Source: Juglans regia (Eukaryota > Streptophyta > Magnoliopsida > Fagales > Juglandaceae). Taken from it: DNA of 64,000 nt. Under the pieces are notes generated by a model, which saw nothing but the letters and a program-made list of their open reading frames with translations, ran no database searches and was not told the origin of the DNA. Each line of letters begins with the position of its first letter. Positions within the stretch are counted from its first letter, which is position 1. The position numbers were made by a program, and so were the translations under genes. The DNA is taken from the NCBI RefSeq assembly GCF_001411555.2, contig NW_023361600.1, positions 310,002 to 374,001 on the forward strand. Direction: 5' to 3'. This document shows positions 45,257 through 56,665 of this stretch, piece after piece.

Positions 45257-47610
45257 GTCCTCCACAGTCGATAGCTTCAATGGGAGATTCGTACGGTCAA
45301 TGTTACGACTGGTGTACTGTGTCAACGGAAACACTTCCCACCGTCAACCCCTCTAACGTCTGCAACCCTCGTGCTCCAACATTGCCTGAAGACAGCAAAG
45401 TAATTGTCGTCTGAGGAGGGCTGCAGCCCTCTGGCTTCTGCAATCGGCGTGCTAAATAAATAGCAGATATCTGAGTGCATTACCCTTTGGCAAACTGATC
45501 CTCTGCCCGTCTGCACTCAACTTTATTTCCAATCTCTCAACTCATAGGTGCTACTGTAAACCCTTGTGTGAACATCTCCTCTGCAGGTCTAGACTGTGGT
45601 GCCCCCATCTGTTTCTTTCCTGACATGTTTCCTATATAATTTCACCATGCTGAAATCAAGATGCCCCACCAGCATCTTACTACGGAAGCAGAGCTCCTCC
45701 GCGATCAAGCTTCACGACCGAAGGCTTACCATCAAGAGATCACCAATCACGGCTCTGATGACGCGCTCTTACCGGATAAGCAACGATCTCAACTCAATCC
45801 CATCTCATTTCACCGTACAATGTTTTATAAGAATTTTGTCAAACATGTGGAGTGCATTTCGAGTCACTGCCCCCCCTACCCTTGCTAATCAGATTTTGAG
45901 TTGTTAACTGTGTAGAGTGTGTTGTATACGTAGAGAGTTGCAAATATTTTTCTACTCTTTCAATTGCATATTGCCATCTACTTTTCGTGTTGATACGGTG
46001 ACCAGAAATTTACCACCTTAGGTAGGCCAACCGAAGATACGGAAGGAAATTGGATTTTGATAGTTATTGATAGTTCAGGGTTGTAAAGGTTTGTTACGAC
46101 TTATTTGGTGACATTTTTCTATTTCATTGATATGCTTGGGTCTGTTTCTGTTTGGCACTAAAGAAAATGAAGCTTGGGTCTGTTTCTGTTGGACATCTAG
46201 GGGATTTTCCATTTCTTTGATATGCTTGGGTCTGTTTCTGTCTAATTTCATTGACCAAATATATCCATCCCATTCAGTTACATGGAAGTTATATGCTATA
46301 TGGCTCGTTCTGTTATATGGTTGCGTTTATTTTTGTCTCATCTATGCAACTTCCTTCCATTTTTGAGTTTGATCTTTTTAAACTTAACTGATGAAGAAAA
46401 ATGAGATAGTTAGATAGTTGAAGAAGCAGGTGTATTTGACTAATATGATATAATACAATAAAAAGAAGAAAAGAGTTAGAGAGAAAGAGAATTAAGTCAG
46501 TGTGGTTCTTTGCTGTCTTGTTCATAGTTATTCCTATTTTTCCAGATTTAAAATAGACTGTTTATGGTTATAAAGATATGTTCTGTTGGGCACTAAAGAA
46601 AATTTGTAGTAGAATTGACTGCTTGATTTGTGTATTACCTTTAGCTTTTGTTAGTATCTTTGGAAACTTATCTAATTCTTTGACAAATGGTTTCTAAAAT
46701 AATTGCTATTTACATGCATTTGTGAAAAATAACTACATTGCTTATATTAAAAACAGTATAGGTAATTGTTATGTTTTGACAACAGTAGAAAAAGTTCAAG
46801 ACTTACGGTTTTCAGAACTACGATGTCCTTTGCACGATTTTTCTGCATTATTCCTCAACGCAGGAACCCCCCCCTAGAGAGGAGGAGTAGTGGCTGGATG
46901 ATGAATTGAGGGTCTAGGGGCCTGTGTTTGGCATAGGCACTGGCACAAACTCGGCCATTGATCTGGATGACATCAACATGACTGGCTTGCCTCACGGAGG
47001 GGGTCGTAGCCGAGGAATTCTTGTAGGCAACATAGGGAATTGGCAGGGCCGTCAATCTCACCAGAGCTTAGCAATGCTTTGCAAACAATTGCCACCAGTG
47101 TTGCGGCACGGACATAGTTGGATGCTAAGATGTACGCTACATGCAGTTCGAAACGCAGTAGAGGCGAGGGTTCAAATAATGGGTTTGATGCAACCTTTAA
47201 TAGTATTGCATAGTGTATGAAAATTTTGCAAGAAATTACCCCTCCGCTACCACCGAACCTTCGTCTTCGTGCAGTGAAACTTTTATGGGTCCTAATATTC
47301 TAACTGCCTTCCAGCACATGACTCCAGAGTTGAGATTATAGTGGGTCTGGTCGCTATACTGACCACACATCTCAGGCCCCCACTTTTATTTTATCGAAAC
47401 ATTTTAATAAGTTGTAGTTTTCAAATTTTAGTGCGTTGCTTGATTTTATTTTCGTTGTATTATTAGTTGAGTTGATTGCTAACACTTATTTCATATTTGC
47501 TAATTTAAGTTCAAACATTGGCCTGCGTTTAATGAAAGTACTTGCTAAGTTGATAAAAATATTTATTTTATTGTTTGTAGTATGTTAAACAAATATAATA
47601 TTTATTTGTG
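45257..47610. other. Unclassified sequence right of the copia, no gene supported
   Basis: 45257-45905 has moderate GC and scattered open frames (for example 45661-45888), but no recognised protein. The matching left flank is 38480-38590, so the copia landed in this anonymous sequence. 46120-46250 contains a short direct repeat, GATATGCTTGGGTCTGTTTCTG (split here), twice at 46129 and 46221. An open frame at 46924-47220 shows no motif. Confidence 0.45.
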
Positions 47611-47619
47611 TTTAATGTT

Positions 47620-49222
47620 TGCGTCGACATTCTTTTGAAAGGTGTAGAATAGACAATGATAGTTGGTGGAATGATGAGGTAAACACCGATGAGAATAAGG
47701 AGGGCTCTAGTAGTAACCCTTCAAATACATTTGATGCAAATAGATGGGCAGATTGAGACACATGGAGAAGCCATGATGCTGATTTATACAAACAGGTGGC
47801 CATTCTAAGCATGGTCGTGGCGAATCAGCAATATTATGCCCAACCTCTTATGCCTTGATCATAACATAACATTGGCTTGCATGGAAGGGGGTACATCATC
47901 GCAATCTTAAATGGACATCCTAACAACTGTTATGAGATGTTCTGAATGGAGGTATATGCATTTTGAGCCTTATGCAATTGGTTACGTAGAGGTGTTAGCT
48001 TGCATGATTCGTCATGAGAGGTCTCTGTTGAGGAAGCCTTATGAATGTTTTGCTACACTGTCAGACATGGTGTGGTTCAACAAAATGTGGCTGATCGGTT
48101 TCAACATTTGATTGAAATCGTAAATTGACATGTATATGTAGTAATGCCTGTCGACTATCGCGCCAGGTGATTCCACCAACTCAGATGACTGAGGTAATAC
48201 CTTATATTCAAAGAAATCCCAAACATTATCTATGGTTCGAGATAAATTCTTTTTACATGAGCTACTTTTGTAGGTTAATGAGTGGGAAGTGCAGTTTACA
48301 AATGTCGTAATGTTTTCAATACACGATTTTGAAAGTTTATGCAAATTTAACAAAAATCTGCAAAAATGTCTTGGTGCAATGTATAGGGTCATGATCGACG
48401 CATCTGTGCTCGCTTTAGTAACTAACGCATATCTAAATCGATATCACCGGGTTGCCCAAAATCTATTGTGTTTCTGTGATTTCAATATGAAATTCACATT
48501 TTATACACGGGGTGGGGGGTACAATTCATGATACTTGCATTTTAATTAATGCGTTAAGGTGTCCGGGAAACAATTTTTCAAGGCCTCCAAATGATATTTG
48601 TATACATTATTTAATTTGTACCTTCCAAGTTTGCGGTAATTTATGTATAGCATCTTTATAAAAGATTAATGTTTTACTAAATTCTTAGGTTGTTATTATT
48701 TAGTAGATTTTGCATTTTCTTACACTGAAGGATTTATGCCGCCGTATCTAAGGGTGAGGTACTATAGATCTGAAAGTTATGGCAATCGTACCTTTCAAGG
48801 AAATAAATATCTATTTAATTATCGGCATTCATCCATTTGGAATGTCATTGGACGAACTTTCGGTGAGTTGAAGAGATGTTTTCAAATTTTAAATTTAATG
48901 GCCCCATACCTAATAACTCGGCAACGATATCTTATTGTTGCATGTTGTATGATACATAACTTCATCCGCACGGTTATACCTGATGATGAGCTATTTGTGT
49001 CATATAGCGATCCCAATGACTACCCAGATATGAATGCTGATCATAGCACCAGTGAACAATCTCATATTCTTGACATGTCGACTGCATCGGCACAGGTGAT
49101 AACTGCAACCAGGGATGCTATTTATCTATGTGGGTGCATAGTACTGGACAATAAGGAAACACCTAATTTTCAACATGGTGTAACAATGTTTTTGTTCATG
49201 TTAGCATCGAACAATAGATCCT
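47620..49222 (+). pseudogene. PIF/Harbinger DDE transposase pseudogene
   Basis: From about 47890 the damaged frame reads NGHPNNCYEMF, MFCYTVRHGVVQQNVADRFQ and HLIEIVN (N-terminal HTH region of Harbinger transposases). Then come FHQL.., ALVTNAYLNRYHRVAQN and LLCFCDFNMKFTF (48420-48500) near the first catalytic Asp. After an apparent intron or gap there follow VDFAYSYTEGFMPPYLRVRY, LFNYRHSSIWNVIGRTFGELKR and IVACCMIHNFIR (48670-48985). The DDE_Tnp_4 pattern has VIERxFG at the third catalytic residue; here it is VIGRTFG, so the Glu is lost. There are many stops and frameshifts. Start and end of the element are not defined. It is a separate copy from the ORF1 element at 34163-37746. Confidence 0.75.
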
Positions 49223-50118
49223 AAATTGGGGACACTTTATTTACATATATCGATAATTAATATAGAGATATTATTTTTTATTGGAAATGCATCTGCTGTT
49301 GCATCGTAATTAAACTTGAAGTACAAAATCAAATATTAGTTTTTACAAATTTACTCGTACCAGTGCTCTTACTATTTATTAGAAATTAAAATTAAAATAA
49401 TTTGGGCATTATAAAATGTGGGAATGTAGTTTTTTTTTTTGTATTGGAAAATTTTGCGTCCTGATAGTTTTTATTTATTACTAAAAATGATGAGTGAAAT
49501 AACTATATTGTGCATGTGGGTGAGTTTTTTTTATTTTTCTCCCACTGAGTCTATAATGTTTTTACTACTAATTAAATAATATGTAAATAAATAATGGAAT
49601 AAAGTATGGGCATGATACTGTTGTAATTTTATTGATAATTATTCTATTTTGTATTTACAAATTTGGAATAAGAAAAATTTTGCATACAAAAAGTAGGAGA
49701 AATTTATTTTTTTACATGTATTGAGAAAATTTATATTTGATTTATGTTATTTATGAGTAACAAATTTAATAAATTAATTATTCAATCATTACAATAACTT
49801 TTAACTTATTAGTAGAATTCATATATTTTTTAATTTCTTATAAATATATCTAAATTTATCTTAATATTTAAATACATATAAATTTATATAAAACTCATTC
49901 TACTATCTCAATTTATTATTATTTATATATAGAAAAAAGCTATTATGTCTACCAAATTTGACCGCTCTATTTGACTGTTTCGTAAAAAATAAATTTTTTA
50001 ACTTTTTTTTATTTAATAATTAAGAAATTGATTTTACTGTATTAGTATATTTTTTTATTTTTTAAAAATATTTAAAAAATATGAATAAAAAAATTATAAA
50101 AATTATAAAAATAACTAA
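49223..50118. other. AT-rich upstream region of UBA2A
   Basis: No gene. 49930-50100 carries a dispersed A/T repeat with TTTAATAATTAAGAA and ATTTTTTAAAAATATTTAAAAAA, related to 805-960 and 7630-7760. This repeat lies immediately upstream of the host promoter. Confidence 0.5.
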
Positions 50119-50121
50119 CGA

Positions 50122-50130
50122 TATAAATAA
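50122..50130 (+). promoter_or_regulatory. TATA box of UBA2A
   Basis: TATAAATAA about 200 bp before the ATG is the best core promoter candidate. A start of transcription near 50155 is inferred. The 5' UTR candidate (about 50155-50329) includes AAACCCTAAATT, common in plant leaders of RNA-binding and ribosomal genes. Confidence 0.5.
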
Positions 50131-50329
50131 GTGGTAAGCAGCAGTCTTAAAAATAATTAATCTCAAAATAACTCAAAATCGAAAGACAGCCTCAAAGATT
50201 TCAGTCCGATCCGACCCTTTAAAATCCAAACAGGGGTCTATTGCTCAGTGATGATAGAGTGAACACGCTCCACTGTCCCCTCCCATCTCAAACCCTAAAT
50301 TAAGAAAGAAATCCCCTAATTTCTCCGCC

Positions 50330-51781
50330 ATGGCCAAGAAGCGCAAGCTGCGACCCTCTGACCCCGAGCCCACCAAAGCCCCCGAAGCCGAGCCGCAAGA
50401 AGAACAGTCACAGGAGGCAACTGTCCCTGTAGAAGAGGAACAACTACAATCCGAGCCAGAGCAAATCCAGGGAGGAGACGCGCCCCAGGAGCAACAAGAG
50501 GACATGGCTGTGGAAGATTCCAAAGAAGAGGAACACGAGGAGCCCCGGGAAGAGGAACAAAAAGAAGTAGGGGGAAAAGAATTGGAAGGAGAGCAAGAAG
50601 AGCACGAAAACCTGGATGCCTTAAAAGAAGCCCAAACCGTAACAGCAAATGGAACCGAGGTAAAGGACGAAGAGGAGGAGGACGACGAAGAAGATGACGA
50701 GGAACCTGTGGAGAACCTTCTCGATACCTTCTCGAAGGATCAACTTCTAACCCTCATTAAAAAGGCAGTGGACAAGCACCCGGACTTGATCGAGGGCGTG
50801 CGCGAGCTGGCCGACGCCGATCCGGCCCACCGCAAGATCTTCGTCCACGGCCTCGGCTGGGACACCACGGCTGAAAACCTAATCTCTGTCTTTGGCAGTT
50901 ACGGTGAGATCGAGGATTGCAAGGCCGTCACAGACCGCGTCTCCGGCAAATCCAAGGGCTACGCATTTATCCTTTTTAAGCACCGCAGCGGAACCCGCAA
51001 GGCCCTCCGGCAGCCTCAGAAGCAGATTGGTAATCGCACCACCTCCTGCCAGCTTGCCTCCTCAGGACCCGTCCCAACCCCACCGCCTGTAACCCCTCCG
51101 GTCTCGGAGTACACCCAGCGTAAGATTTTTGTGAGCAATGTATCGGCCGAGGTCGATACTAATAAGCTGCTCGACTTCTTTAAGCAGTATGGGGAGATTG
51201 AGGACGGCCCACTGGGGCTCGATAAGCAGACTGGGAAGCCTAAGGGTTTCGCTCTTTTCGTGTACAAGACCGCAGATAGTGCGAAGAAGGCTTTGGAAGA
51301 GCCGCATAAGAACTTTGAGGGGCATACATTGCATTGCCAGAAGGCTATAGATGGTCCTAAACAAAAACATTATCACCAACAACCACCCTTTCCTCATCAT
51401 CAGCACTCGCATTACCATTCTAGAAAGGAGAAGAATAAGTATTCCTCGGCCGGTGCGAGTGGGCCTGGCCATGGGCATTTGATGGCACCGTCAGGCCCCG
51501 CGATAGGGTTCAATCCACAGGGACTGAACCCGGTTCTGGGTCAGGCCTTGTCTACATTGCTTGCTACCCAGGGAGCTGGTTTGGGGCTCGGTAATCTGCT
51601 TGGTGGTCTCGGTGGCGCCCCTGTGAACCCGGCGGGGCCACCAGCAGGATATGGGAATCAGGCTGGAGGGAGCTATGGGAACCAGTCGCTGATGCAGGGT
51701 GGATTTCATAATCCACAAATGGGGCAGAGCAGTGCTGTTAGGCCTCACCCGGGCAGCGGTCCACCATACATGGGTCATTAG
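50330..51781 (+). CDS. UBA2A: UBP1-associated protein 2 (UBA2A-type), two RRMs
   Basis: 483 residues in a single open exon; start ATG in GCCATGG context, stop TAG 51779-51781. The N-terminal 125 residues are acidic (long Glu/Gln-rich runs, DEEEEDDEEDDEE at 113-125) with a basic start AKKRKLR that may be a nuclear signal. RRM1 is at about 168-245 (RNP2 KIFVHGL 169-175, RNP1 KGYAFILF 209-216), and RRM2 at about 264-341 (RNP2 KIFVSNV 265-271, RNP1 KGFALFVY 305-312). The C-terminus (about 345-483) is His/Gly/Pro-rich, with NQAGGSYGNQ-like low complexity. In Arabidopsis UBA2 proteins are nuclear, bind U-rich RNA, interact with UBP1 and stabilise mRNAs, and relate to ABA and wound or cell-death responses. 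Whether this is the a or b paralogue is not decided. It is the only clearly working host gene of the window, and its GC content is much higher than its surroundings. Confidence 0.95.
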   Translation: MAKKRKLRPSDPEPTKAPEAEPQEEQSQEATVPVEEEQLQSEPEQIQGGDAPQEQQEDMAVEDSKEEEHEEPREEEQKEVGGKELEGEQEEHENLDALKEAQTVTANGTEVKDEEEEDDEEDDEEPVENLLDTFSKDQLLTLIKKAVDKHPDLIEGVRELADADPAHRKIFVHGLGWDTTAENLISVFGSYGEIEDCKAVTDRVSGKSKGYAFILFKHRSGTRKALRQPQKQIGNRTTSCQLASSGPVPTPPPVTPPVSEYTQRKIFVSNVSAEVDTNKLLDFFKQYGEIEDGPLGLDKQTGKPKGFALFVYKTADSAKKALEEPHKNFEGHTLHCQKAIDGPKQKHYHQQPPFPHHQHSHYHSRKEKNKYSSAGASGPGHGHLMAPSGPAIGFNPQGLNPVLGQALSTLLATQGAGLGLGNLLGGLGGAPVNPAGPPAGYGNQAGGSYGNQSLMQGGFHNPQMGQSSAVRPHPGSGPPYMGH

Positions 51782-54700
51782 GTGAGTATCAGGTACATTG
51801 GTAGAATCTCTCTCTCGTTTACCTGTGCTACTTGTTTACGATCTATTTAAGTTGACAGTATCTTGTGGATTTCGGTTTTGTGATTGTGAAGAAAGAGAAT
51901 ATACCAGCGTAAGCTGTTAATCTGGTAATATGTTATGTAGTTGAGAAATAAAGAAATATAACGTTGTGGGGGCACGTTTCAACAACTTTTTATCCTGCAA
52001 ATAACTACTTGGATAAGTTGTTTTAATTTCCTTGAAACAGAGTAATTTTGGGACCGTTAGAACTTAGATGTATTGTAATAAAGTGCGTTTGTTGAGATTT
52101 TTAAAATGCTTCTAATTGCATTCAATCAGTTATTAGTTTTTGGACTAATTTATAAAATGCACATGAAAACTGTGCCCTCCTGAACTGTTTGGATGTTATC
52201 TAGTTTTACTTGTATAAATGATTTTCTAAATATGCCAAGTCTGTCTTAATGTTTTCTGGTGCTCTGTAAATTGTGGCTTCCAAAATTCATTGGCTACGGT
52301 TGCTAGGCTCAATAAGATCTTTACTTAGGATGTTGGATTTAATGTCTATATTTAGTAATGTTAATTATTACAGTCATGGTCTCATGACTGTAATAGCCTA
52401 TCGTACTTGATTTAATTTCATGCTACAAGTTCATGTTGCCCTTCTGTTTACCTTAAGGATATATAACATTGACTGTTACTGGCTGAGATTTTTGAGGGAG
52501 AAGGTGGAGGCTTGAGAAAAAATTGCTCCTGAGAATGCACAATTTTGTCCTCTAGACATTTATTTCTTCCCCCTGAATTACGTACAGGGAAGGATGAGGA
52601 TATGTGGAGAGGGGATATATGAGAGGGGTTTATTTGATTCAACCTAGAAACTTGTATAAACCTGGTAAATCTCTTATAACTTGTAAGTCACTTTGGTCAA
52701 GAATGGAAGGGTAGCTAATCATTGGGATAGGTCTTTGAATCTTGCATAGCAAACTAGAACATTGTTGGTATTTGTAACTGAGACCTTTGTACATGATACT
52801 GATATTACATTTATATGTAGTCCTTATGATGGTTCTTGTATACATAGTCATCCATGTGCATAAATCAATTGTATTGGTTTGAGGCATGGTCCTCTTAACC
52901 CTTGTGATCATGTTGGTTCAATATGTGGACCGTAGTTGTGTAGGTTAAGGATGTAATGTGTGGCAGCTCTCTTCTGCAAGGTAGTGTTCATTGTCTATGT
53001 GGCCTTTCCTAATGTTTATGGGATGATAATCATTCTGAACCCATTGGATGTCTTACCTTGTTCCTTTTATTCATGCTTTACGGTATTGTCTTATACTTAC
53101 CTGTATCTTGTGTTCAGATTATTGCTATTTGCTTATTGGGGTTTGGTTGAGGTTTATCCGTGTGAGGGGTCTCTCACTTGAGGTTATTTTTGTGGGGGTA
53201 AAAGTGATTTTGACATTGCAGAAGTTTATTGACCCATCATTTCTTCTGACTATTGATCTCTTCATCTTTTCTTATTTACCGACCAGCATGTAGATTTGGT
53301 GTCCTGCAGTTACAGCTACTTTACATTTGCATTGAAACATGACTTGTAATAACTCTGCAAGTGCATCTACTCGGTCTTTCACGTTTTCATTGTTGTGTAT
53401 ATGATTCATACCTCACTAAAGATACTGATCAAGATCTAGGTCCCATATCAGTCCTTAGCATATATAGAAAACCAGATTTTTTTTAACCTGTCGTTCTGAC
53501 CTTATCTTAACTCTTTTGGATTTCTCACCTTATTTGCTTTGAATTGGAAAATTGATTCTAGATGTTATATAAATTTTTTGTTTAGTTTTACCTCGCATAG
53601 CAGTAAATCAATTTTTATTTAGCAATGGCCGTTTCTAAATTTTAACTCCATTCCCAAGATTGCTTTCTAACTATTATCAATCCATTGTTCCATAATGACA
53701 TCTAAATCATGTTATTTCAATGCTTCATTTTGCTGCAAAATTAAATTTTAATTGAATAGAATAAGGGACAACACAAGAATGTCTTACGAGCAACTTCTAT
53801 CATTTTTTCAGTGTTTATTTTTATGTCCTCTTCCACTGTAAATAGTTGGTTTTGAATTTAGTCTTTTTATGCGTTATGTATTCATTGTGCAGATCCCCTC
53901 ATAGATGCATCAAATATTTTGTTTTGGACTCTGGTGATTCTTCTGAAGTTCCTGGCACTCTTGCAAACGGCATCTTTAAATTTGTGCTGGAAAGATATTA
54001 TTTGCCTACTAAAAGACCAGAATCTTAAACTTGTATTTTCTTTCTATTTTAGTACTTTTCTCCCCTTCACATATTTTCAAAACAATGTACTATGATTGGT
54101 TCCAATATCTTGCTTCCTAAAATGTGTTGGGGTACTGTTATAACTCTTGAGGCAGAGAACATCATGTCTTCATGATTTTAAGTTTGTTACTAAACACTTT
54201 TTTCCCCAATTATTGCTTCCTTGGATTGACAAATTCAAGCATTTGTGGTTACTTTCCTCTTTGACATCATAATAAGCATGTAAACATCTTTTTGGTTACT
54301 TGATGAATTTCATCATGGTTTGGAAGACATTTTTTGATATTCTTATTTTTCTTATTGTGAGGTTTTCTGATGTTTTAGGATTGCATCCATGTCTTATTTG
54401 CATGAATTATCATATTTTGCAAGTCGTGTTTGTTTTGGAAAGCGTTTTCAAGTGGTTTGATGCCACTGCTCTATATGATTATATTGGGTATTGTGAAGCC
54501 AGGAAGTGCAATTTGGATTTAGACAAGGTAATCAAGATTTCAGTAAATTTTGTGTATTCTTTTCTCCTTTATGTGCAGTGGAAGTAGCTATAGTTGCAAG
54601 AATTTGACAACTATCTCATGTTTTCTTATCATGTGCTTTATGTTAGTCATTTTTTTTTTAATCTCTCATGGAATGATCATTGGAATCATTGGTGCTTTAT

Positions 54701-55600
54701 TACCTTGATAATTTTTTTTTTTATTGGCACTGGGTGTATGGGAACAGAGTCCCGACTCATCCCGGGGGTGCACAAACCCTCGACAAGGATTTACCCGCAA
54801 GTGCACTTTGGGTAATTCAAGGGGAAAATCTCCCTGTCTGATAGCCCCTAGAAATTGTTTGCACCCAAGCGGATTTGTTAGACATGGGGGGAGCATACCC
54901 CAAACCCAAGTCCTTTATCACTTGATAATTTACAACTATTTTAAATTGCAATCTACTGAATTTTTCAAGGTCAGAGACCATTTTCTTAATTGCTCAACTT
55001 CATTCGCATTAGAAGAGTTTCTAGAAAACTTGGAATGAGGTTTGAGCCAAAAATAAACACATTTCGTTTATCTGAGCTCTACAGCCAATGAGTTCTTGCT
55101 CAATTTGTATTTTGTTCTCTCATAAAAAATGGGAGCAGAGTGAGGTGGCAGAGTGAGGTGGGTTAAGACCCGTTGAATTTGCTACATCCTAATGAGTTCA
55201 TCCCATTCTTTTTAGGATTGTTCTAGAGATATCTTTCTTGTTTCCAAGATCTCTTAGATTTTTTGCCCCACCTTCAGACCAAAAAGAAGTCCTACATGTT
55301 TTCATGCCTGCCATTGGGTGGATGAGCAGTATTTTTTCCTGTAACATCATCTTACATATGGAAATACTTTCTTTTGGCCATTACATATGCATAGCATTCC
55401 GGGAATATGAAACTCTTCTCTGATTTGAGAGGGATGGATTGGCTTGTACAAGCATCGAACCTTTGCAAGGACTTGATGGAGGTGTGCGTCTATATAGCAT
55501 TGATATTCTGATTGTAGCAACCTACTGATGGATTAGCCAACTTCCATGATCTTCCTTGGTGAGAAGCAAAAATCCAGCTGTTGCACTAGGAGGAGGTCAC
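51782..55600 (+). other. UBA2A downstream region: probable 3' UTR introns and exons
   Basis: GTGAGTAT begins on the base after the stop codon, a strong splice donor, so the first 3' UTR intron probably starts at 51782. A candidate acceptor TTGTGCAG ends at 53892, and AAGGTAATCAAG near 54527 looks like a donor for a small UTR exon. Alternative splicing in the 3' UTR is known for plant UBA2 genes (from memory). The UTR end is not identified. A SINE (54715-54920) lies inside. No other coding sequence is seen; open frames of 60-100 codons here lack motifs. Confidence 0.5.
54715..54920 (-). mobile_element. tRNA-derived SINE with 11-bp target duplication
   Basis: Flanked by perfect CTTGATAATTT (54704-54714 and 54921-54931). 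On the minus strand it begins TGATAAAGGACTTGGG, resembling the pol III A box region. It has a decayed B-box site near TCTAACAAATCC (GGTTCGAATCC in better copies) and ends in a poly(A) tail (the T-run at 54715-54721 on plus). It matches a widespread angiosperm SINE-like repeat I know from other genomes; the named family is not certain. Confidence 0.8.
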
Positions 55601-56440
55601 GATTAGCCTGTGCCTGTGTGTGTATTCTTCTGGAATGGCTGTTGATTTTTGGGATCAGATACCTGGGTCTCTTTTAGTTGGGAATTTCCTTGGGTATCAA
55701 CGACATCTTTCTGCTGTGGAATTTTCGAAATAGATTATTTGCGTATTAAAATAGAATTCATTTTACTTTCAAAGTCCTAGGGAACACGAGACAAATTAAT
55801 AAGTTGAGTTATGTAATTTTTTGATGGCAGTGTCGTAACTCTAGTAGTTTTTATGCTTTTTGAATAGTTTACTTGGTATTGCGGATTTTAGGCAGTGATA
55901 TATTGTTGTTGCCTTATCCTACACTTTTTTGGTCCATCTGAAAGTAGGATTATTATGTTCCATGCCTTTCTTTTAGGACATTGTGTTTTTTAGAAGGGAT
56001 TTGCTCTTTTGCTTCATTGTGTGTCTTCCGCCTCTTATATTTCTAGCGTATGGAAGGATCGCATTTAAACATGTCTTGAATGGTTTGGTAACTTGTTTGT
56101 TTGGTAACTTGTTTCTTTTTAATTGTTTGATATTTTTATTCCTTTCTTTTTATTTTTGTCTTAATATTATCTTTTTAATTTTGTGGCCTTTCTTAACACG
56201 TTTTGCCTCAAATGTTTTTACATGTCTCGTTGGTTTTTAATGGAGTGACGGCTAGACTGGCGAGGAATTGAAATGCCAGTGTTGGCACATGCATTTTTAT
56301 CACTCTGCATTTAAGCATGCAAGCAAAGGGCATCAAATTGAGTTTCTTCAAATATAGGGATGTATTGTGATAGAAAACAATTGCAGAAAAACTGAACAAT
56401 TATACCGTATCACATGCAACAATTTGATGGGATTATTTAA
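55601..56440. other. Intergenic, no gene seen
   Basis: T-rich on plus, possibly including the end of the UBA2A 3' UTR. Nothing recognised. Confidence 0.4.
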
Positions 56441-56665
56441 GCCTTGTTCACTTTCACAAAATTTCTCTTTCTCATCTCATCTAATCATTATAATCTTTTT
56501 AAATTCTTATATAAAATAAAATAAAAAAATTTAACATTTTCAAATCTTAATATAAAAATAATATTAAAAAAATATATTCTAACAATATTTTATTTAATTT
56601 TTAATTTTATCTCAATTTATCTTATTTCACTTCAATTCATATGTAAAAACAAACAAACGAGTCCT
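56441..56665. mobile_element. TCTCATC-type MITE, copy 6
   Basis: AAGCCTTGTTCACTTTCAC at the left and AACAAACGAGTCCTTACTT at the right, with CTCATCTCATCTAATC just inside the left end and TCTCAATTTATCTTATTTCAC on the right. The core ATTCTAACAATATTTTATT is shared with the others. Confidence 0.7.

Noticed and set aside
45661..45888. 75-codon frame right of the copia
   Set aside because: No recognised domain and overlapping frames of similar length.
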